Source of the DNA: Dechloromonas sp. TW-R-39-2
GTDB lineage: Bacteria; Pseudomonadota; Gammaproteobacteria; Burkholderiales; Rhodocyclaceae
Length of the DNA stretch: 64,000 bases
NCBI RefSeq assembly: GCF_016864195.1
Contig: NZ_CP045202.1
Span: 2,325,001-2,389,000, forward strand
Reading direction: 5' to 3'
This document shows positions 23,136 to 31,075 of the stretch, piece after piece; position 1 is the first letter of the stretch, and each line of letters begins with the position of its first letter. A program made the position numbers and the translations under genes. The notes below the pieces were generated by a model. It was given only the letters and a program-made list of their open reading frames with translations, did not search any database and was not told the DNA's origin.

Positions 23136-23463
23136 ACACGGGTTATCCCCCGTGCCGCAGGCCTACGGTCTAAAGGGACCTTCGGCCCACGGCCCCGTGG
23201 ATAACCCTGCCACTGAGCAAGACAGCAGCACACTTCAAGGAGAACCACCGATTGCACAGGCAATCATGACGTGATGGCGAGATAGGTCAGACCGGGGTTG
23301 GACAAGCCTGAACTTTACAAGGCGCCTCACAGCGCGACCATCTGTTAAGGCTCCAACCAGCGTATTCCATCAGGGACGGAGGCTGTGGCCTCGATCAAAG
23401 TCCGGATCTATGGCTGCAATCTCCACCTTACTTACCATCATCGATTGAGGGCTTGGCAAACCG
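23136..23463 (+). ncRNA. Candidate guide (bridge/seek) RNA in the IS110-type right end
   Basis: This 328-bp stretch inside the element has no gene. Near its start CACGGGTTATCC (23138-23149) can pair with GGATAACCC (from about 23197), and the intervening part holds GGACC/GGTCC-like pairings, so a long stem is likely. Recent work on IS110/IS1111 elements showed that such non-coding ends encode RNAs that specify target and donor DNA. No boundary or loop assignment can be made from the sequence alone. Confidence 0.5.
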
Positions 23464-23540
23464 GGGGCGACCATCTATGTAAATTGACGCGTTAGACCGC
23501 GAAGATCGTGTCCCCTTAAAAACGATGGTGGACACTTTCG

Positions 23541-23918
23541 ATGGAAATCCAGAAGCCAGGCCGGCGCAGGCGACATCATCCAGAGGAGTTCAAGCAGGCG
23601 GTGATTGCTGCGTGTTGCGAGCCGGGCGCCTCTGTCGCCGGCATTGCAATGGCCAACGGCGTCAATGCGAACCAGGTCCGGCGGTGGATGCGTGAGCGCG
23701 GTATTGAACCACCGACGCGGCGCCAACCAATGCCCGTCGTGCTCGAAACAGCGCCGGCGATCGCGCCTGCCTTCGTACAGTTGCCGATTGCCCCTGCGAT
23801 GCCGGCATTGGGGGATATCCGGATCGAAGTCCGGCGCGGCAACACCGCGATCAAGGTGGATTGGCCGGTTCAAGCATCAGGCGATTGCGCCACCTGGTTG
23901 CGCGACTGGCTGCGATGA
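23541..23918 (+). CDS. tnpA: IS66-family accessory protein TnpA
   Basis: The 125-residue protein has a helix-turn-helix near the N-terminus (HPEEFKQAVIAACCEPGASVAGIAMANGVNANQVRRW, broken here only by its loop), the form seen in IS66 OrfA/TnpA. A proline-rich linker and a C-terminal segment VRRGNTAIKVDWP follow. Its stop overlaps the tnpB start by 4 bp (ATGA). TnpA is needed for IS66 transposition together with TnpB and TnpC, although its biochemical role is unclear. Confidence 0.9.
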   Translation: MEIQKPGRRRRHHPEEFKQAVIAACCEPGASVAGIAMANGVNANQVRRWMRERGIEPPTRRQPMPVVLETAPAIAPAFVQLPIAPAMPALGDIRIEVRRGNTAIKVDWPVQASGDCATWLRDWLR

Positions 23919-24244
23919 TCCGGGTCGATGCCTTGTGGCTTTCGACCCGGCCGCTGGACATGCGGGCGGGAACGGAAACTATCCTGGCTCAGGTCGTCCA
24001 GATCTTCGGTGAAGCAAAGCCACACCATGCCTACCTCTTTGCCAACCAACGCGGTAGCCGGTTGAAGGTGCTGGTGCATGACGGTTACGGCGTTTGGCTA
24101 GCGAACCGTCGTCTGAATCAAGGGCGGTTTCAACTCCGGCCAAGCGATGGCAGCGTGGCGCTCACCCGGGGGCAATTCGATGCCCTGATTCTGGGCCTAC
24201 CCTGGGAACGGCTGGCCGATGGTGGCGTGATCCGGATTCTGTGA
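23915..24244 (+). CDS. tnpB: IS66-family accessory protein TnpB (Orf2-like)
   Basis: The start at 23915 gives MIRVDALWLSTRPLDMRAG, the standard opening of the IS66 Orf2 family, with 109 residues. Conserved features include HHAYLFANQRGSRLKVLVHDGYGVWLANRRL as a near-continuous family block. This is not the RNA-guided TnpB of IS200/IS605 elements despite the name. It is coupled to tnpA and lies 25 bp before tnpC. Confidence 0.92.
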   Translation: MIRVDALWLSTRPLDMRAGTETILAQVVQIFGEAKPHHAYLFANQRGSRLKVLVHDGYGVWLANRRLNQGRFQLRPSDGSVALTRGQFDALILGLPWERLADGGVIRIL

Positions 24245-24269
24245 CGGTCCACCAGTAGGGAAGTCCACG

Positions 24270-25808
24270 ATGACCGGCGGGGGCGCTGGCTGGCATCATC
24301 CCCGGATGTCGCTTCCCGCCAATATCGATCAACTCAGCGCCGATGAATTGCGCCGCCTGCTCGTTGAGCAAGACCGGGAACTCAACTGGCGCCAAGTGAA
24401 GATCGACAAGCTGACGCATGAAGTGGCGTACTACAAACGCCATTACTTCGGCGTCAAGGCGGAACGCTTGCCGGTTGAGCAGGGACAACTGTTCGAAGAA
24501 ACCCTCGCAGCCGACATGGCGGCCATGACCGAAGAGCTGGCACAGCTTTCGGAAACGAAGCCCAAGGGACAAGCGAAGCGCAAACCTTTGCCGCCGGAGT
24601 TGCCGCGCACCGAGATTCACCACGACCCGGAGTCGACCACCCGCGCCTGCGGCTGCCAGATGAAGCGCATCGGCGAAGATGTTGCCGAGAAACTGGATTA
24701 CATGCCGGGAACCTTTACGGTTGAGCGCCACATCCGTGGCAAGTGGGCCTGTACCGAATGCGAAACCCTGGTGCAGGCACCGGTGCCGGCCCATGTGATC
24801 GACAAGGGTATCCCGACCACCGGTCTGCTTGCGCATGTGCTGATCGCCAAGTATCTCGATCACCTGCCGCTGTATCGTCAGGAAGGCATCTTCGGCCGGG
24901 CCGGCTTGCCGATTCCGCAATCGACGCTGGCTGAATGGGTCGGCCAGATGGGGGTTGCCCTGCAACCGCTGGTCGATGCCCTGAAAGCCGAGATGCTCAC
25001 CTACCCGGTGCTGCATGCCGACGAAACGCCGGTGGCGATGCTCGATCCCGGGGCCGGCAAGACCCATCGGGCTTATCTGTGGTCCTACAGCATCGGCGCT
25101 TTCGAGCCGGTCAAGGCGGTGGTCCATGACTTTGCCGACAGCCGGGCGGGTAAACATGCCCGAGAATTCCTCGGCAACTGGCGCGGTACGCTGGTTTGCG
25201 ACGACTACTCGGGGTACAAGGCCCTGATCGCTGACGGCGTGACCGAAGCGGGTTGCATGGCGCATGCGCGCCGGAAATTCTTCGACCTGCATGCCAACAA
25301 CCAGAGCCAGATTGCGGGGCTGGCGCTGGCCACCATTCAGAAGCTCTACCAGGTCGAGCGGGAAGTCGCCGACCTGAGCCCGGACGAACGACGACGAATA
25401 CGCCAGGAGCAGGCCAAGCCGATTCTGGATGAATTCCATGACTGGCTGAGCCGGCACCGATTGCAGGTGCCCAACGGGTCATCGACGGCTAAAGCGATCG
25501 ATTACAGCCTCAAACGCTGGACGGCGCTCGCCCATTACCTCGGCAATGGCCAGGTACCGATCGACAACAACTGGATCGAGAACCGAATCCGGCCCATCGC
25601 CACGGGCCGGAAGAACTGGCTATTTGCCGGCAGCCTGCGTGCCGGCAAACGGGCGGCCGCCATCATGAGCCTGATCCAGTCGGCCAAGCTGAACGGCCAT
25701 GATCCCTTCCTCTATCTCAAGGACATCCTCTCTCGCTTGCCGACTCAGCCCAACAGCAGAATCGGCGAACTGCTGCCGCATCGCTGGCAGCCTGAAATCT
25801 CGGCCTGA
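24270..25808 (+). CDS. tnpC: IS66-family transposase TnpC
   Basis: The 512-residue DDE transposase has an N-terminal coiled-coil/leucine-rich region, a zinc-finger-like part (ACGCQMKRIGEDV and WACTECETL), and a catalytic domain with LHADETPVAML, VCDDYSGYKAL and the C-terminal NNWIENRIRPIATGRKNW, which carries the final acidic residue. A second ATG at 24306 (MSLPANID) could be the true start, but the first has a better ribosome binding site (AGGGAAG). The stop is 34 bp before the IS end. All three IS66 genes are intact despite the nested element. Confidence 0.93.
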   Translation: MTGGGAGWHHPRMSLPANIDQLSADELRRLLVEQDRELNWRQVKIDKLTHEVAYYKRHYFGVKAERLPVEQGQLFEETLAADMAAMTEELAQLSETKPKGQAKRKPLPPELPRTEIHHDPESTTRACGCQMKRIGEDVAEKLDYMPGTFTVERHIRGKWACTECETLVQAPVPAHVIDKGIPTTGLLAHVLIAKYLDHLPLYRQEGIFGRAGLPIPQSTLAEWVGQMGVALQPLVDALKAEMLTYPVLHADETPVAMLDPGAGKTHRAYLWSYSIGAFEPVKAVVHDFADSRAGKHAREFLGNWRGTLVCDDYSGYKALIADGVTEAGCMAHARRKFFDLHANNQSQIAGLALATIQKLYQVEREVADLSPDERRRIRQEQAKPILDEFHDWLSRHRLQVPNGSSTAKAIDYSLKRWTALAHYLGNGQVPIDNNWIENRIRPIATGRKNWLFAGSLRAGKRAAAIMSLIQSAKLNGHDPFLYLKDILSRLPTQPNSRIGELLPHRWQPEISA

Positions 25809-25850
25809 ATCAGAAATCAACCTGGGTTTGCCGGGTGCTTACCTTCAATC

Positions 25851-25921
25851 ACATGAAAATCAATCCGGATACCTGAAATATCAGATCAGCCCCCCGCCTG
25901 CGGCGGGGGGGGTGGGGTATG
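25851..25921. other. Short spacer right of the IS66 element
   Basis: This spacer contains a C/G-rich hairpin (CCCCCCGCCTGCGGCGGGGGGG, split by its loop) at about 25890-25914, downstream of the minus-strand gene ending at 25922. It may end that transcript, but no T run follows on the minus strand. Confidence 0.35.
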
Positions 25922-26860
25922 TCAGTTTGACGCGAGCGAAATGCCTTTCCATGGCCCATGGCGCAGCTGATATATCTCCGCTGCGGCTTGGTCACTCACA
26001 ACCTCCCCTCTCCTTATACTCACCTCACCTCCCCTCTCCTGGGAGACAACCCTTTGATTTTCTGGTATTTTTATTTTTCTCAGTTTGCACTCTTGAGAAA
26101 ATATTCGAAAAATCAATGGACTGATGATCTGCTCAGCCTCCTCAAATATTTTTTTGGCATCTCTTGCTTTGGCGCAACGGAGCCTCGACGCAATAAAAAT
26201 TTCTCCAGTGGCAGCATCAGAAGCAGCGGCCCCCCTCCCCTGCAAGCTGGCCAGGACCTCTGCGAAAGTTGTGGCCGGCACGGACGCAAGGTCGGCAAGC
26301 CCGTCTAGCCAACCACCTGGCCTGAAAACGCCCGACGCGGTCTGGTCCGGGTTGGCTGCCAAGACAAAGGCAGCGAGCATTTCCGTCGCTGACCACTGCT
26401 GGCCAGGTCCCCGCGGAGGCAGCGCGGTCAGAAGATTTGAGTAGAGCAGAACCGACGGCACGCGTGGTCCACCCAAATACCTTTCCAAATCCGCCCGGAT
26501 TGCCTCAGCAACCCTGGAATCACGCACGCCAGCAAGGGCGGTGCGCACCTGACGAGCCCATGGTGTCACCTCTTCCTCGGCCGGGCTGCGATGCCAAGAA
26601 AACGACCCACACAGGTATGCCTCACAGGTGTTCTGGCTGACAACTGCCAGGCCACGCTGGTCGAGGTCGGTCAGAATTCCCCAAATCACATCGACCGGCA
26701 AAGGCAAACCCCGGCACGAATAGGGGGTGGGTGCAAAAAGTAGGCAGGGGGTCAGGGAGTGATGGTTCGCAAGAACCACAACCATCAGTTTGTGCTCGGC
26801 TGGCAACGCCCAAATACCAGGCCGATTCAAAAGATCAGGGGGGAAAAGTATTTTTTCCAT
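25922..26860 (-). CDS. Island protein of unknown function, 312 residues (possible replication-type protein)
   Basis: I do not recognise this family. The N-terminal 110 residues (MEKILFPPDLLNRPGIWALP, then alternating helices and a SRGLPLP-like turn) look like a winged-helix fold. The middle has LLYSNLLTALPPRGPGQQWSA and many alanines. The C-terminus is basic and polar. It is the last gene of a tight three-gene operon (1-3 bp gaps) that begins with an AlpA-like regulator and has 10-bp-phased repeats upstream. That layout would suit a replication initiator of an integrative element, but this is inference only. Confidence 0.55.
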   Translation of the reverse strand: MEKILFPPDLLNRPGIWALPAEHKLMVVVLANHHSLTPCLLFAPTPYSCRGLPLPVDVIWGILTDLDQRGLAVVSQNTCEAYLCGSFSWHRSPAEEEVTPWARQVRTALAGVRDSRVAEAIRADLERYLGGPRVPSVLLYSNLLTALPPRGPGQQWSATEMLAAFVLAANPDQTASGVFRPGGWLDGLADLASVPATTFAEVLASLQGRGAAASDAATGEIFIASRLRCAKARDAKKIFEEAEQIISPLIFRIFSQECKLRKIKIPENQRVVSQERGGEVSIRRGEVVSDQAAAEIYQLRHGPWKGISLASN

Positions 26861-26861
26861 A

Positions 26862-27284
26862 TCACTCCCCCCCCGCCATGAAGAGGTCGCCCTGGCCGCG
26901 CTTGGCGGCGTCGCGCTGCCTCTTTAGGCGTTTCTGGGCAGCGCGCAGCCCCACCCCAAGGTCGGCAGCCACACCGGCAGCCACTGAGCCGCGACGTGCT
27001 TTTGGCCGGGGCATCTCGCCAGTTGGTGCAACAAATGCGTCGTCGTTTTCCGCCCGACGGGCGGTAACGTGAAGATCCTGCGAAACCCAGCCACGACCAA
27101 GGCGCCGAACGCCGACAGCTGCCGGCACGGCAGCGCTTGGATCTTGCCCAGCAAGCCAGGCGACTGCTACTTCCTGGCGAATATCGTCCATGCTAAGCCC
27201 AGAAGCCTGGGCAAGAGTATGGACAAGGGGCCCGTACTGGCTGAGGACCGCCTCGCAGTCCACCGGGTAGCCGTTCCTAGCCAT
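26862..27284 (-). CDS. Island protein with sigma-factor-region-2-like N-terminus
   Basis: The 140-residue protein has LVHTLAQASGLSMDDIRQEVAVAWLAG near its N-terminus, which resembles sigma-70 region 2 (helix, acidic D-D-I-x-Q-E). The C-terminal half contains ARRGSVAAGVAADLGVGLRAAQKRLKRQRD, which could be a helix-turn-helix. The protein is small for a sigma factor and is linked to no anti-sigma gene. It sits between the AlpA-like gene (3 bp upstream) and the unknown 312-residue gene (1 bp downstream). A regulatory or replication-accessory role is plausible. Confidence 0.5.
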   Translation of the reverse strand: MARNGYPVDCEAVLSQYGPLVHTLAQASGLSMDDIRQEVAVAWLAGQDPSAAVPAAVGVRRLGRGWVSQDLHVTARRAENDDAFVAPTGEMPRPKARRGSVAAGVAADLGVGLRAAQKRLKRQRDAAKRGQGDLFMAGGE

Positions 27285-27287
27285 GCG

Positions 27288-27575
27288 TCAGCCCCCCGCC
27301 GCGATCTTGCGAGGCCGACCCCGGCCTCGTTTTTCCACCTGCTGCTCAACTGGCGATGCCGCATTGGATGGATTGGATGGGGCTGACCCTGAAAAAACAA
27401 GCTCAAGATCGACGAGCCGGCAAACCCTCTTGCCGCCAAGCTCGACCACGGGCAGAGGGAAAGTGCCAGCCAAAATGCGGTTCGCTGTCGTTTTGGCTGA
27501 CCAGCCAAAAACGGCCTTGCCGGCCTCAGCCGGCGAAACGGCCACGCGGCCGGGAAAAACGGAATAAAAAGACAT
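27288..27575 (-). CDS. AlpA/excisionase-like small DNA-binding protein
   Basis: The start at 27575 (MSFYSVFPGRVAVSPAEAGK) has GGAG six bases upstream, giving 95 residues. The segment AGKAVFGWSAKTTANRILAGTFPLPVVELGGKRVCR resembles the winged helix of AlpA-type regulators, which read a P-L-P wing followed by R-V-x-x-V. A basic R-G-R-G-R-P-R-K AT-hook-like tail ends the protein. AlpA-like proteins commonly lie near the ends of integrative elements and control excision or operon expression. A 7-bp inverted repeat CAGCTCC/GGAGCTG (27578-27598) spans the leader beside the ribosome binding site. Confidence 0.6.
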   Translation of the reverse strand: MSFYSVFPGRVAVSPAEAGKAVFGWSAKTTANRILAGTFPLPVVELGGKRVCRLVDLELVFSGSAPSNPSNAASPVEQQVEKRGRGRPRKIAAGG

Positions 27576-27830
27576 GCCAGCTCCGAGAGGAGGAGCTGAG
27601 CCGTGGCCAAAACCCACGGTGGCCAGCAAAATTGCCGGTATCCCATCCCATTCGCTAAGGCAGCGCAGGGAATTTTGTAATTGCTAGCCGCTCACCAGTA
27701 AATACCAGCATGCATAAAATTGACCAGCTGAGACCAATTTAACATCCCAAAGAATCCTAGGCAACCCCTATTTAAGCAAGTGCACGACCGGCTCGGCCAA
27801 AGCCAGGCCAAAACGGGTGCAGATATTCAA

Positions 27831-27869
27831 GGACAAACCGGGACAAACGGGGACAAAACGGGGACACTC
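27831..27869. repeat. Four 10-bp-phased GGACAAA repeats (iteron-like)
   Basis: GGACAAAC begins at 27831 and 27841, GGACAAAAC at 27851 and GGACACTC at 27862, so the period is 10, 10 and 11 bp. All copies lie on one face of the helix upstream of the AlpA-like operon. Confidence 0.7.
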
Positions 27870-27896
27870 ACCGACAAGATGACGCCCTTTAGCGCA

Positions 27897-27917
27897 ATAG
27901 TGGCTAGTAACCACTAT
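27897..27917. repeat. Inverted repeat ATAGTGG/CCACTAT near tRNA-Arg
   Basis: A perfect 7-bp inverted repeat with a 7-bp spacer (CTAGTAA) lies 32 bp from the tRNA-Arg CCA end. It could be a regulator or recombinase site. Confidence 0.5.
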
Positions 27918-27948
27918 CGGCGAAACACTTGATTTTAATTGTGTTTTT

Positions 27949-28025
27949 TGGCGTGCCCGGAGGGACTCGAACCCCCGACCTGCTGCTTAGAAGGCAGCTG
28001 CTCTATCCAGTTGAGCTACGGGCAC
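27949..28025 (-). tRNA. tRNA-Arg (anticodon TCT)
   Basis: On the minus strand the acceptor stem GTGCCCG/CGGGCAC, D arm, anticodon loop CTTCTAA (anticodon TCT), T arm GGGGG-TTCGAGT-CCCTC, discriminator G and an encoded CCA (27949-27951) are all present. The 3' end faces the mobile island, the usual orientation for an integration site. Confidence 0.95.
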
Positions 28026-28049
28026 TAGAGGGGGAAAACCAGAAATGGA

Positions 28050-28126
28050 TGGTCGGGGCGGTGGGATTCGAACTCACGACCCTCTGCTCCCAAAGCAGAT
28101 GCGCTACCAGACTGCGCTACGCCCCG
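28050..28126 (-). tRNA. tRNA-Pro (anticodon TGG)
   Basis: On the minus strand the acceptor stem CGGGGCG/CGCCCCG, anticodon arm TCTGC-TTTGGGA-GCAGA (anticodon TGG), T arm with TTCGAAT, discriminator A and an encoded CCA (28050-28052) are complete. It lies 24 bp upstream of tRNA-Arg, so the two are probably one transcript. Confidence 0.95.
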
Positions 28127-28265
28127 ACACAAGAACTCCATTATAGCACCACCCCGAAATCCGCACCAGATCAGGAGCCTATGTTTTTGAAACAAACTTT
28201 TCTTGCGAAAACTACGCCAATCTGATATTTAATCGCCTTTTTCGTAACTGGGACACACAAGCAAA

Positions 28266-28691
28266 ATGGCAGAAGAGCTGCTCCACAAACATTTCCCCCC
28301 GTACGAACCCAAAGAGGGCGAGGAGTACATGAGCGCGAAGCAACTCGCGCATTTCCGCAAAATTCTTGAAACACTCAAAAAGGAATTGGGTGAAGATATC
28401 GACCGCACGGTACACACCATGCAGGACGAAGCAACTGTCTTTGCCGACCCGAACGACCGTGCCAGCCAGGAAACCGATATCGCCATCGAATTGCGCAACC
28501 GTGACCGCGAGCGCAAGCTGATCAAGAAAATCGATGAAACGCTTGGACGCATCGAAAGCGGCGATTACGGCTTCTGCGACAAATGCGGCGTCGAAGTTGG
28601 CATCAAGCGCCTGGAGGCCCGCCCGACAGCCACGCTGTGCATTGATTGCAAGACACTGGAAGAAATGAAGGAACGCCAGATGGCGAAGTAA
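28266..28691 (+). CDS. dksA: RNA polymerase-binding transcription factor DksA
   Basis: The 141-residue protein has a long coiled coil, the tip motif DPNDRASQETD carrying the Asp and Ala needed in DksA, and a C-terminal zinc finger CDKC...CIDC. DksA enters the RNA polymerase secondary channel and works with ppGpp in the stringent response. Length is close to the family norm. A later ATG at 28329 (MSAKQLAHF) would give a shorter protein, but the extra N-terminal residues resemble those of related DksA proteins. It is followed by a strong bidirectional terminator shared with pnp. Confidence 0.95.
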   Translation: MAEELLHKHFPPYEPKEGEEYMSAKQLAHFRKILETLKKELGEDIDRTVHTMQDEATVFADPNDRASQETDIAIELRNRDRERKLIKKIDETLGRIESGDYGFCDKCGVEVGIKRLEARPTATLCIDCKTLEEMKERQMAK

Positions 28692-28732
28692 TTCGCCCGG
28701 CTGATTCCTGCGGTCGACCTACACCGAACCGC

Positions 28733-28768
28733 AAAAACAAAGGGCGCCTTACGGCGCCCTTTGTTTTT
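28733..28768. terminator. Bidirectional terminator between dksA and pnp
   Basis: A 16-bp perfect stem (28733-28748 and 28753-28768) with a TTAC loop has an A run on its left arm and a T run on its right arm, so it can stop both convergent transcripts. Confidence 0.93.
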
Positions 28769-28804
28769 CAGAAGCCTGCCGAAGCAGGCCCGCTGACTAC
28801 GCTA

Positions 28805-30940
28805 TTACTGAGCAGCTTCCGGGGCAGCAGCAGGAGCGGCAGCGCCACCCTCTTCTGCAGCAACGGCCTTCATCGACAGCTTGACGCGACCGCGGTCGTC
28901 GGTTTCGAGAACCTTGACGCGAACGATCTGGCCTTCCTTGACGTAGTCTTCGACCTTGTTGACACGCTCCTGGGCGATCTGCGAGATATGCAGCAGACCA
29001 TCCTTGCCCGGCAACACGGAAACGATGGCACCGAAATCAAGAATCTTCAGTACGGTACCTTCGTAGATCTTGCCGATCTCGACTTCTGCGGTGATCGCAT
29101 CGATACGCGAACGGGCGGCAGCAGCAGCTTCGCCGCTGGTCGCAGCGATGGTGATCGTGCCGTCGTCCTGGATGTCGATCGTCGTACCGGTTTCTTCGGT
29201 CAGGGCACGGATAACAGCACCGCCCTTACCGATGACGTCACGGATCTTTTCCGGGTTGATCTTGAAGGTGTACAGACGCGGTGCGTAAGCAGACATCTCT
29301 TCACGCGGACCGGCAGCCGATTCCTGCATCAGGTTCAGGATGTGGATACGGGCATCCTTGGCCTGGGCCAGTGCAACCTGCATGATTTCCTTGGTGATGC
29401 CCTGGATCTTGATGTCCATCTGCAGCGCGGTAATACCGGTCGTCGAGCCAGCCACCTTGAAGTCCATGTCGCCGAGGTGATCTTCGTCGCCCAGGATATC
29501 GGTCAGCACGGCGAAACGGTTGCCATCCTTGATCAGGCCCATGGCGATACCAGCCACATGCGCCTTGAGCGGCACGCCGGCATCCAACAGCGCCAGACAG
29601 CCGCCACAAACGGAAGCCATCGAGGACGAACCGTTGGATTCGGTGATTTCCGAAACCAGACGCATCGAGTAGGAAAAATCTTCCGGCTTCGGCAGCACGG
29701 CGAGCAGCGCGCGCTTGGCCAGACGGCCGTGACCGATTTCACGACGCTTCGGCGTACCGACACGACCGCATTCGCCGGTGGCGTACGGGGGCATGTTGTA
29801 GTGCAGCATGAAGCGGTCACGGTATTCACCGGCCAAGGCGTCGATGATCTGTTCATCGCGGTTGGTGCCGAGCGTGGCCACAGCCAGCGCCTGGGTTTCG
29901 CCACGCGTGAACAGTGCCGAGCCGTGGGTGCGCGGCAGAACGCCGGAACGCATGGTGATCGGACGCACGGTGCGCGTATCGCGACCGTCGATCCGCGGGG
30001 CACCGGAGAGGATGCGGCCGCGAACGATGGAAGCTTCGATTTCGTGGAACAGGTTGCCAACGGTGTTTTCGTCCGGGGCGCCTTCGGCACCGGTACACAG
30101 GGCAGCAACAGCTTCAGCGCGAATGACCTTGACGGCCTGGCTACGCGTCTGCTTGACGGTGATGTTGTAGGCTTCTTCGAGCTTGGCACCGACCAGGGCG
30201 GTCAGGCTGGCAACCAGCGCTTCGTCCTTCGGTGCAGCTTGCCATTCCCATTCCGGCTTGCCGGCTTCTTCAACCAGTTCGTTGATGGCATTGATCGCCT
30301 TCTGCATTTCGGTATGGCCGAAAACGACAGCGCCGAGCATGACTTCTTCGGACAGCTGATCGGCTTCGGATTCAACCATCAGCACGGCAGCTTCGGTACC
30401 GGCAACGACGAGGTCGAGCTGGCTGGACTTGAGCTGGCTCAGGGTCGGGCACAGGACGTACTGGCCGTCGATGTAACCGACGCGGGCAGCGCCGATCGGG
30501 CCGTTGAACGGCACGCCGGAGATGGCCAGGGCGGCAGAAGCGCCGATCAGGGCCGGGATGTCGGAGTCAATTTCCGGGTTCAGGGACATCACGGTGGCGA
30601 TGACCTGGACTTCGTTGTAGAAGCCTTCCGGGAACAGCGGACGGATAGGACGGTCGATCAGGCGGCAGGTCAGCGTTTCCTTTTCGGAAGGACGGCCTTC
30701 GCGCTTGAAGAAACCACCGGGGATACGGCCGGCAGCGTAGGTTTTTTCCTGGTAATCAACGGTCAGCGGGAAGAAATCCTGGCCCGGCTTGGCACTTTTG
30801 GCAGCCACAACGGTAACCAGAACCACGGTTTCTTCCATGGAAACGAGAACAGCACCGCCAGCCTGGCGGGCAACTTCGCCGGTTTCGATGGTGACTTGAT
30901 GGGCACCATAAGCGAACGTTTTTTTCACGACATTAAACAT
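28805..30940 (-). CDS. pnp: Polynucleotide phosphorylase
   Basis: The 711-residue protein has two RNase PH-like domains (about 10-230 and 310-540), a KH domain (about 550-615, with [17 protein letters not shown]), and an S1 domain (about 620-690, [20 protein letters not shown]). It ends in an Ala/Pro-rich tail instead of the usual RNase E-binding peptide. It performs phosphorolytic 3'-to-5' RNA decay. It lies downstream of rpsO in the same orientation, as in many proteobacteria, but a terminator intervenes. Confidence 0.97.
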   Translation of the reverse strand: MFNVVKKTFAYGAHQVTIETGEVARQAGGAVLVSMEETVVLVTVVAAKSAKPGQDFFPLTVDYQEKTYAAGRIPGGFFKREGRPSEKETLTCRLIDRPIRPLFPEGFYNEVQVIATVMSLNPEIDSDIPALIGASAALAISGVPFNGPIGAARVGYIDGQYVLCPTLSQLKSSQLDLVVAGTEAAVLMVESEADQLSEEVMLGAVVFGHTEMQKAINAINELVEEAGKPEWEWQAAPKDEALVASLTALVGAKLEEAYNITVKQTRSQAVKVIRAEAVAALCTGAEGAPDENTVGNLFHEIEASIVRGRILSGAPRIDGRDTRTVRPITMRSGVLPRTHGSALFTRGETQALAVATLGTNRDEQIIDALAGEYRDRFMLHYNMPPYATGECGRVGTPKRREIGHGRLAKRALLAVLPKPEDFSYSMRLVSEITESNGSSSMASVCGGCLALLDAGVPLKAHVAGIAMGLIKDGNRFAVLTDILGDEDHLGDMDFKVAGSTTGITALQMDIKIQGITKEIMQVALAQAKDARIHILNLMQESAAGPREEMSAYAPRLYTFKINPEKIRDVIGKGGAVIRALTEETGTTIDIQDDGTITIAATSGEAAAAARSRIDAITAEVEIGKIYEGTVLKILDFGAIVSVLPGKDGLLHISQIAQERVNKVEDYVKEGQIVRVKVLETDDRGRVKLSMKAVAAEEGGAAAPAAAPEAAQ

Positions 30941-31023
30941 AGTTTCCTTTCACTCTCAACACAATAAACAACGATTTATCAACAACTTACAATAGACAAC
31001 AACAAACAGCACTGCAAAAAAAG

Positions 31024-31054
31024 AAAAAAGCGGCCGGGAAAAATCCGGGCCGCT
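31024..31054 (-). terminator. Intrinsic terminator between rpsO and pnp
   Basis: AGCGGCC pairs with GGCCGCT (with a further G/C extension) around an A/T loop, followed on the minus strand by a T run (31024-31028). It may be leaky, letting some rpsO transcripts continue into pnp. Confidence 0.85.
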
Positions 31055-31075
31055 CTTTCGTGGCTTCGTTCTGGC

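Larger units (their letters stand above)
22018..23476 (+). mobile_element. IS110-family (IS1111-like) element nested in the IS66 left end
   Basis: The subterminal inverted repeats GATGGTCGCCCC (22023-22034) and its complement (23464-23475) bracket the element. CCATCT occurs at both junctions (22012-22017 and 23471-23476) and is probably the shared core. Removing the element joins the IS66 left repeat to the tnpA leader cleanly. A long non-coding right end follows the transposase, as in the IS1111 subgroup. The exact ends are uncertain within the CCATCT repeat. Confidence 0.85.
21995..25842 (+). mobile_element. IS66-family element, interrupted by a nested IS110-type element
   Basis: The left end GTAAGCGCCCGGCCAACCC and the right end (other strand) GTAAGCACCCGGCAAACCC match at 17 of 19 positions. 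A perfect 8-bp target duplication CTTCAATC flanks the element at 21987-21994 and 25843-25850, the duplication size usual for IS66. It carries tnpA, tnpB and tnpC. A second element (22018-23476) sits about 20 bp inside the left terminal repeat. Confidence 0.93.
27576..27948. other. Regulatory/att-type region between island operon and tRNA-Arg
   Basis: No gene is seen in these 373 bases. In order going right there is the 27578-27598 inverted repeat, an AT-rich patch (about 27670-27780), the four phased GGACAAA repeats (27831-27868), and an inverted repeat ATAGTGG/CCACTAT (27897-27903, 27911-27917). The tRNA-Arg 3' end follows. This composition suits an origin or attachment region of an integrative element. 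Confidence 0.55.

Noticed and set aside
23915..24244. RNA-guided TnpB nuclease
   Set aside because: The tnpB gene here is the IS66 Orf2-type protein of 109 residues and has no RuvC motifs of the IS200/IS605 TnpB family.
27831..27869. CRISPR-like array at the GGACAAA repeats
   Set aside because: Repeat units are only about 7-8 bp with 2-3 bp between them, and no cas gene is present; they look like iterons or operators.
27949..28025. Attachment-site duplicate of the tRNA-Arg 3' end at the left edge of the island
   Set aside because: I looked for the sequence around 27949-27975 near 10.9-12 kb and elsewhere in the window and did not find a convincing copy, so no att pair is claimed.
28646..30967. 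Long plus-strand frame (773 codons) opposite pnp
   Set aside because: It is an antisense shadow of polynucleotide phosphorylase; the convergent terminator at 28733 would also block its transcription.
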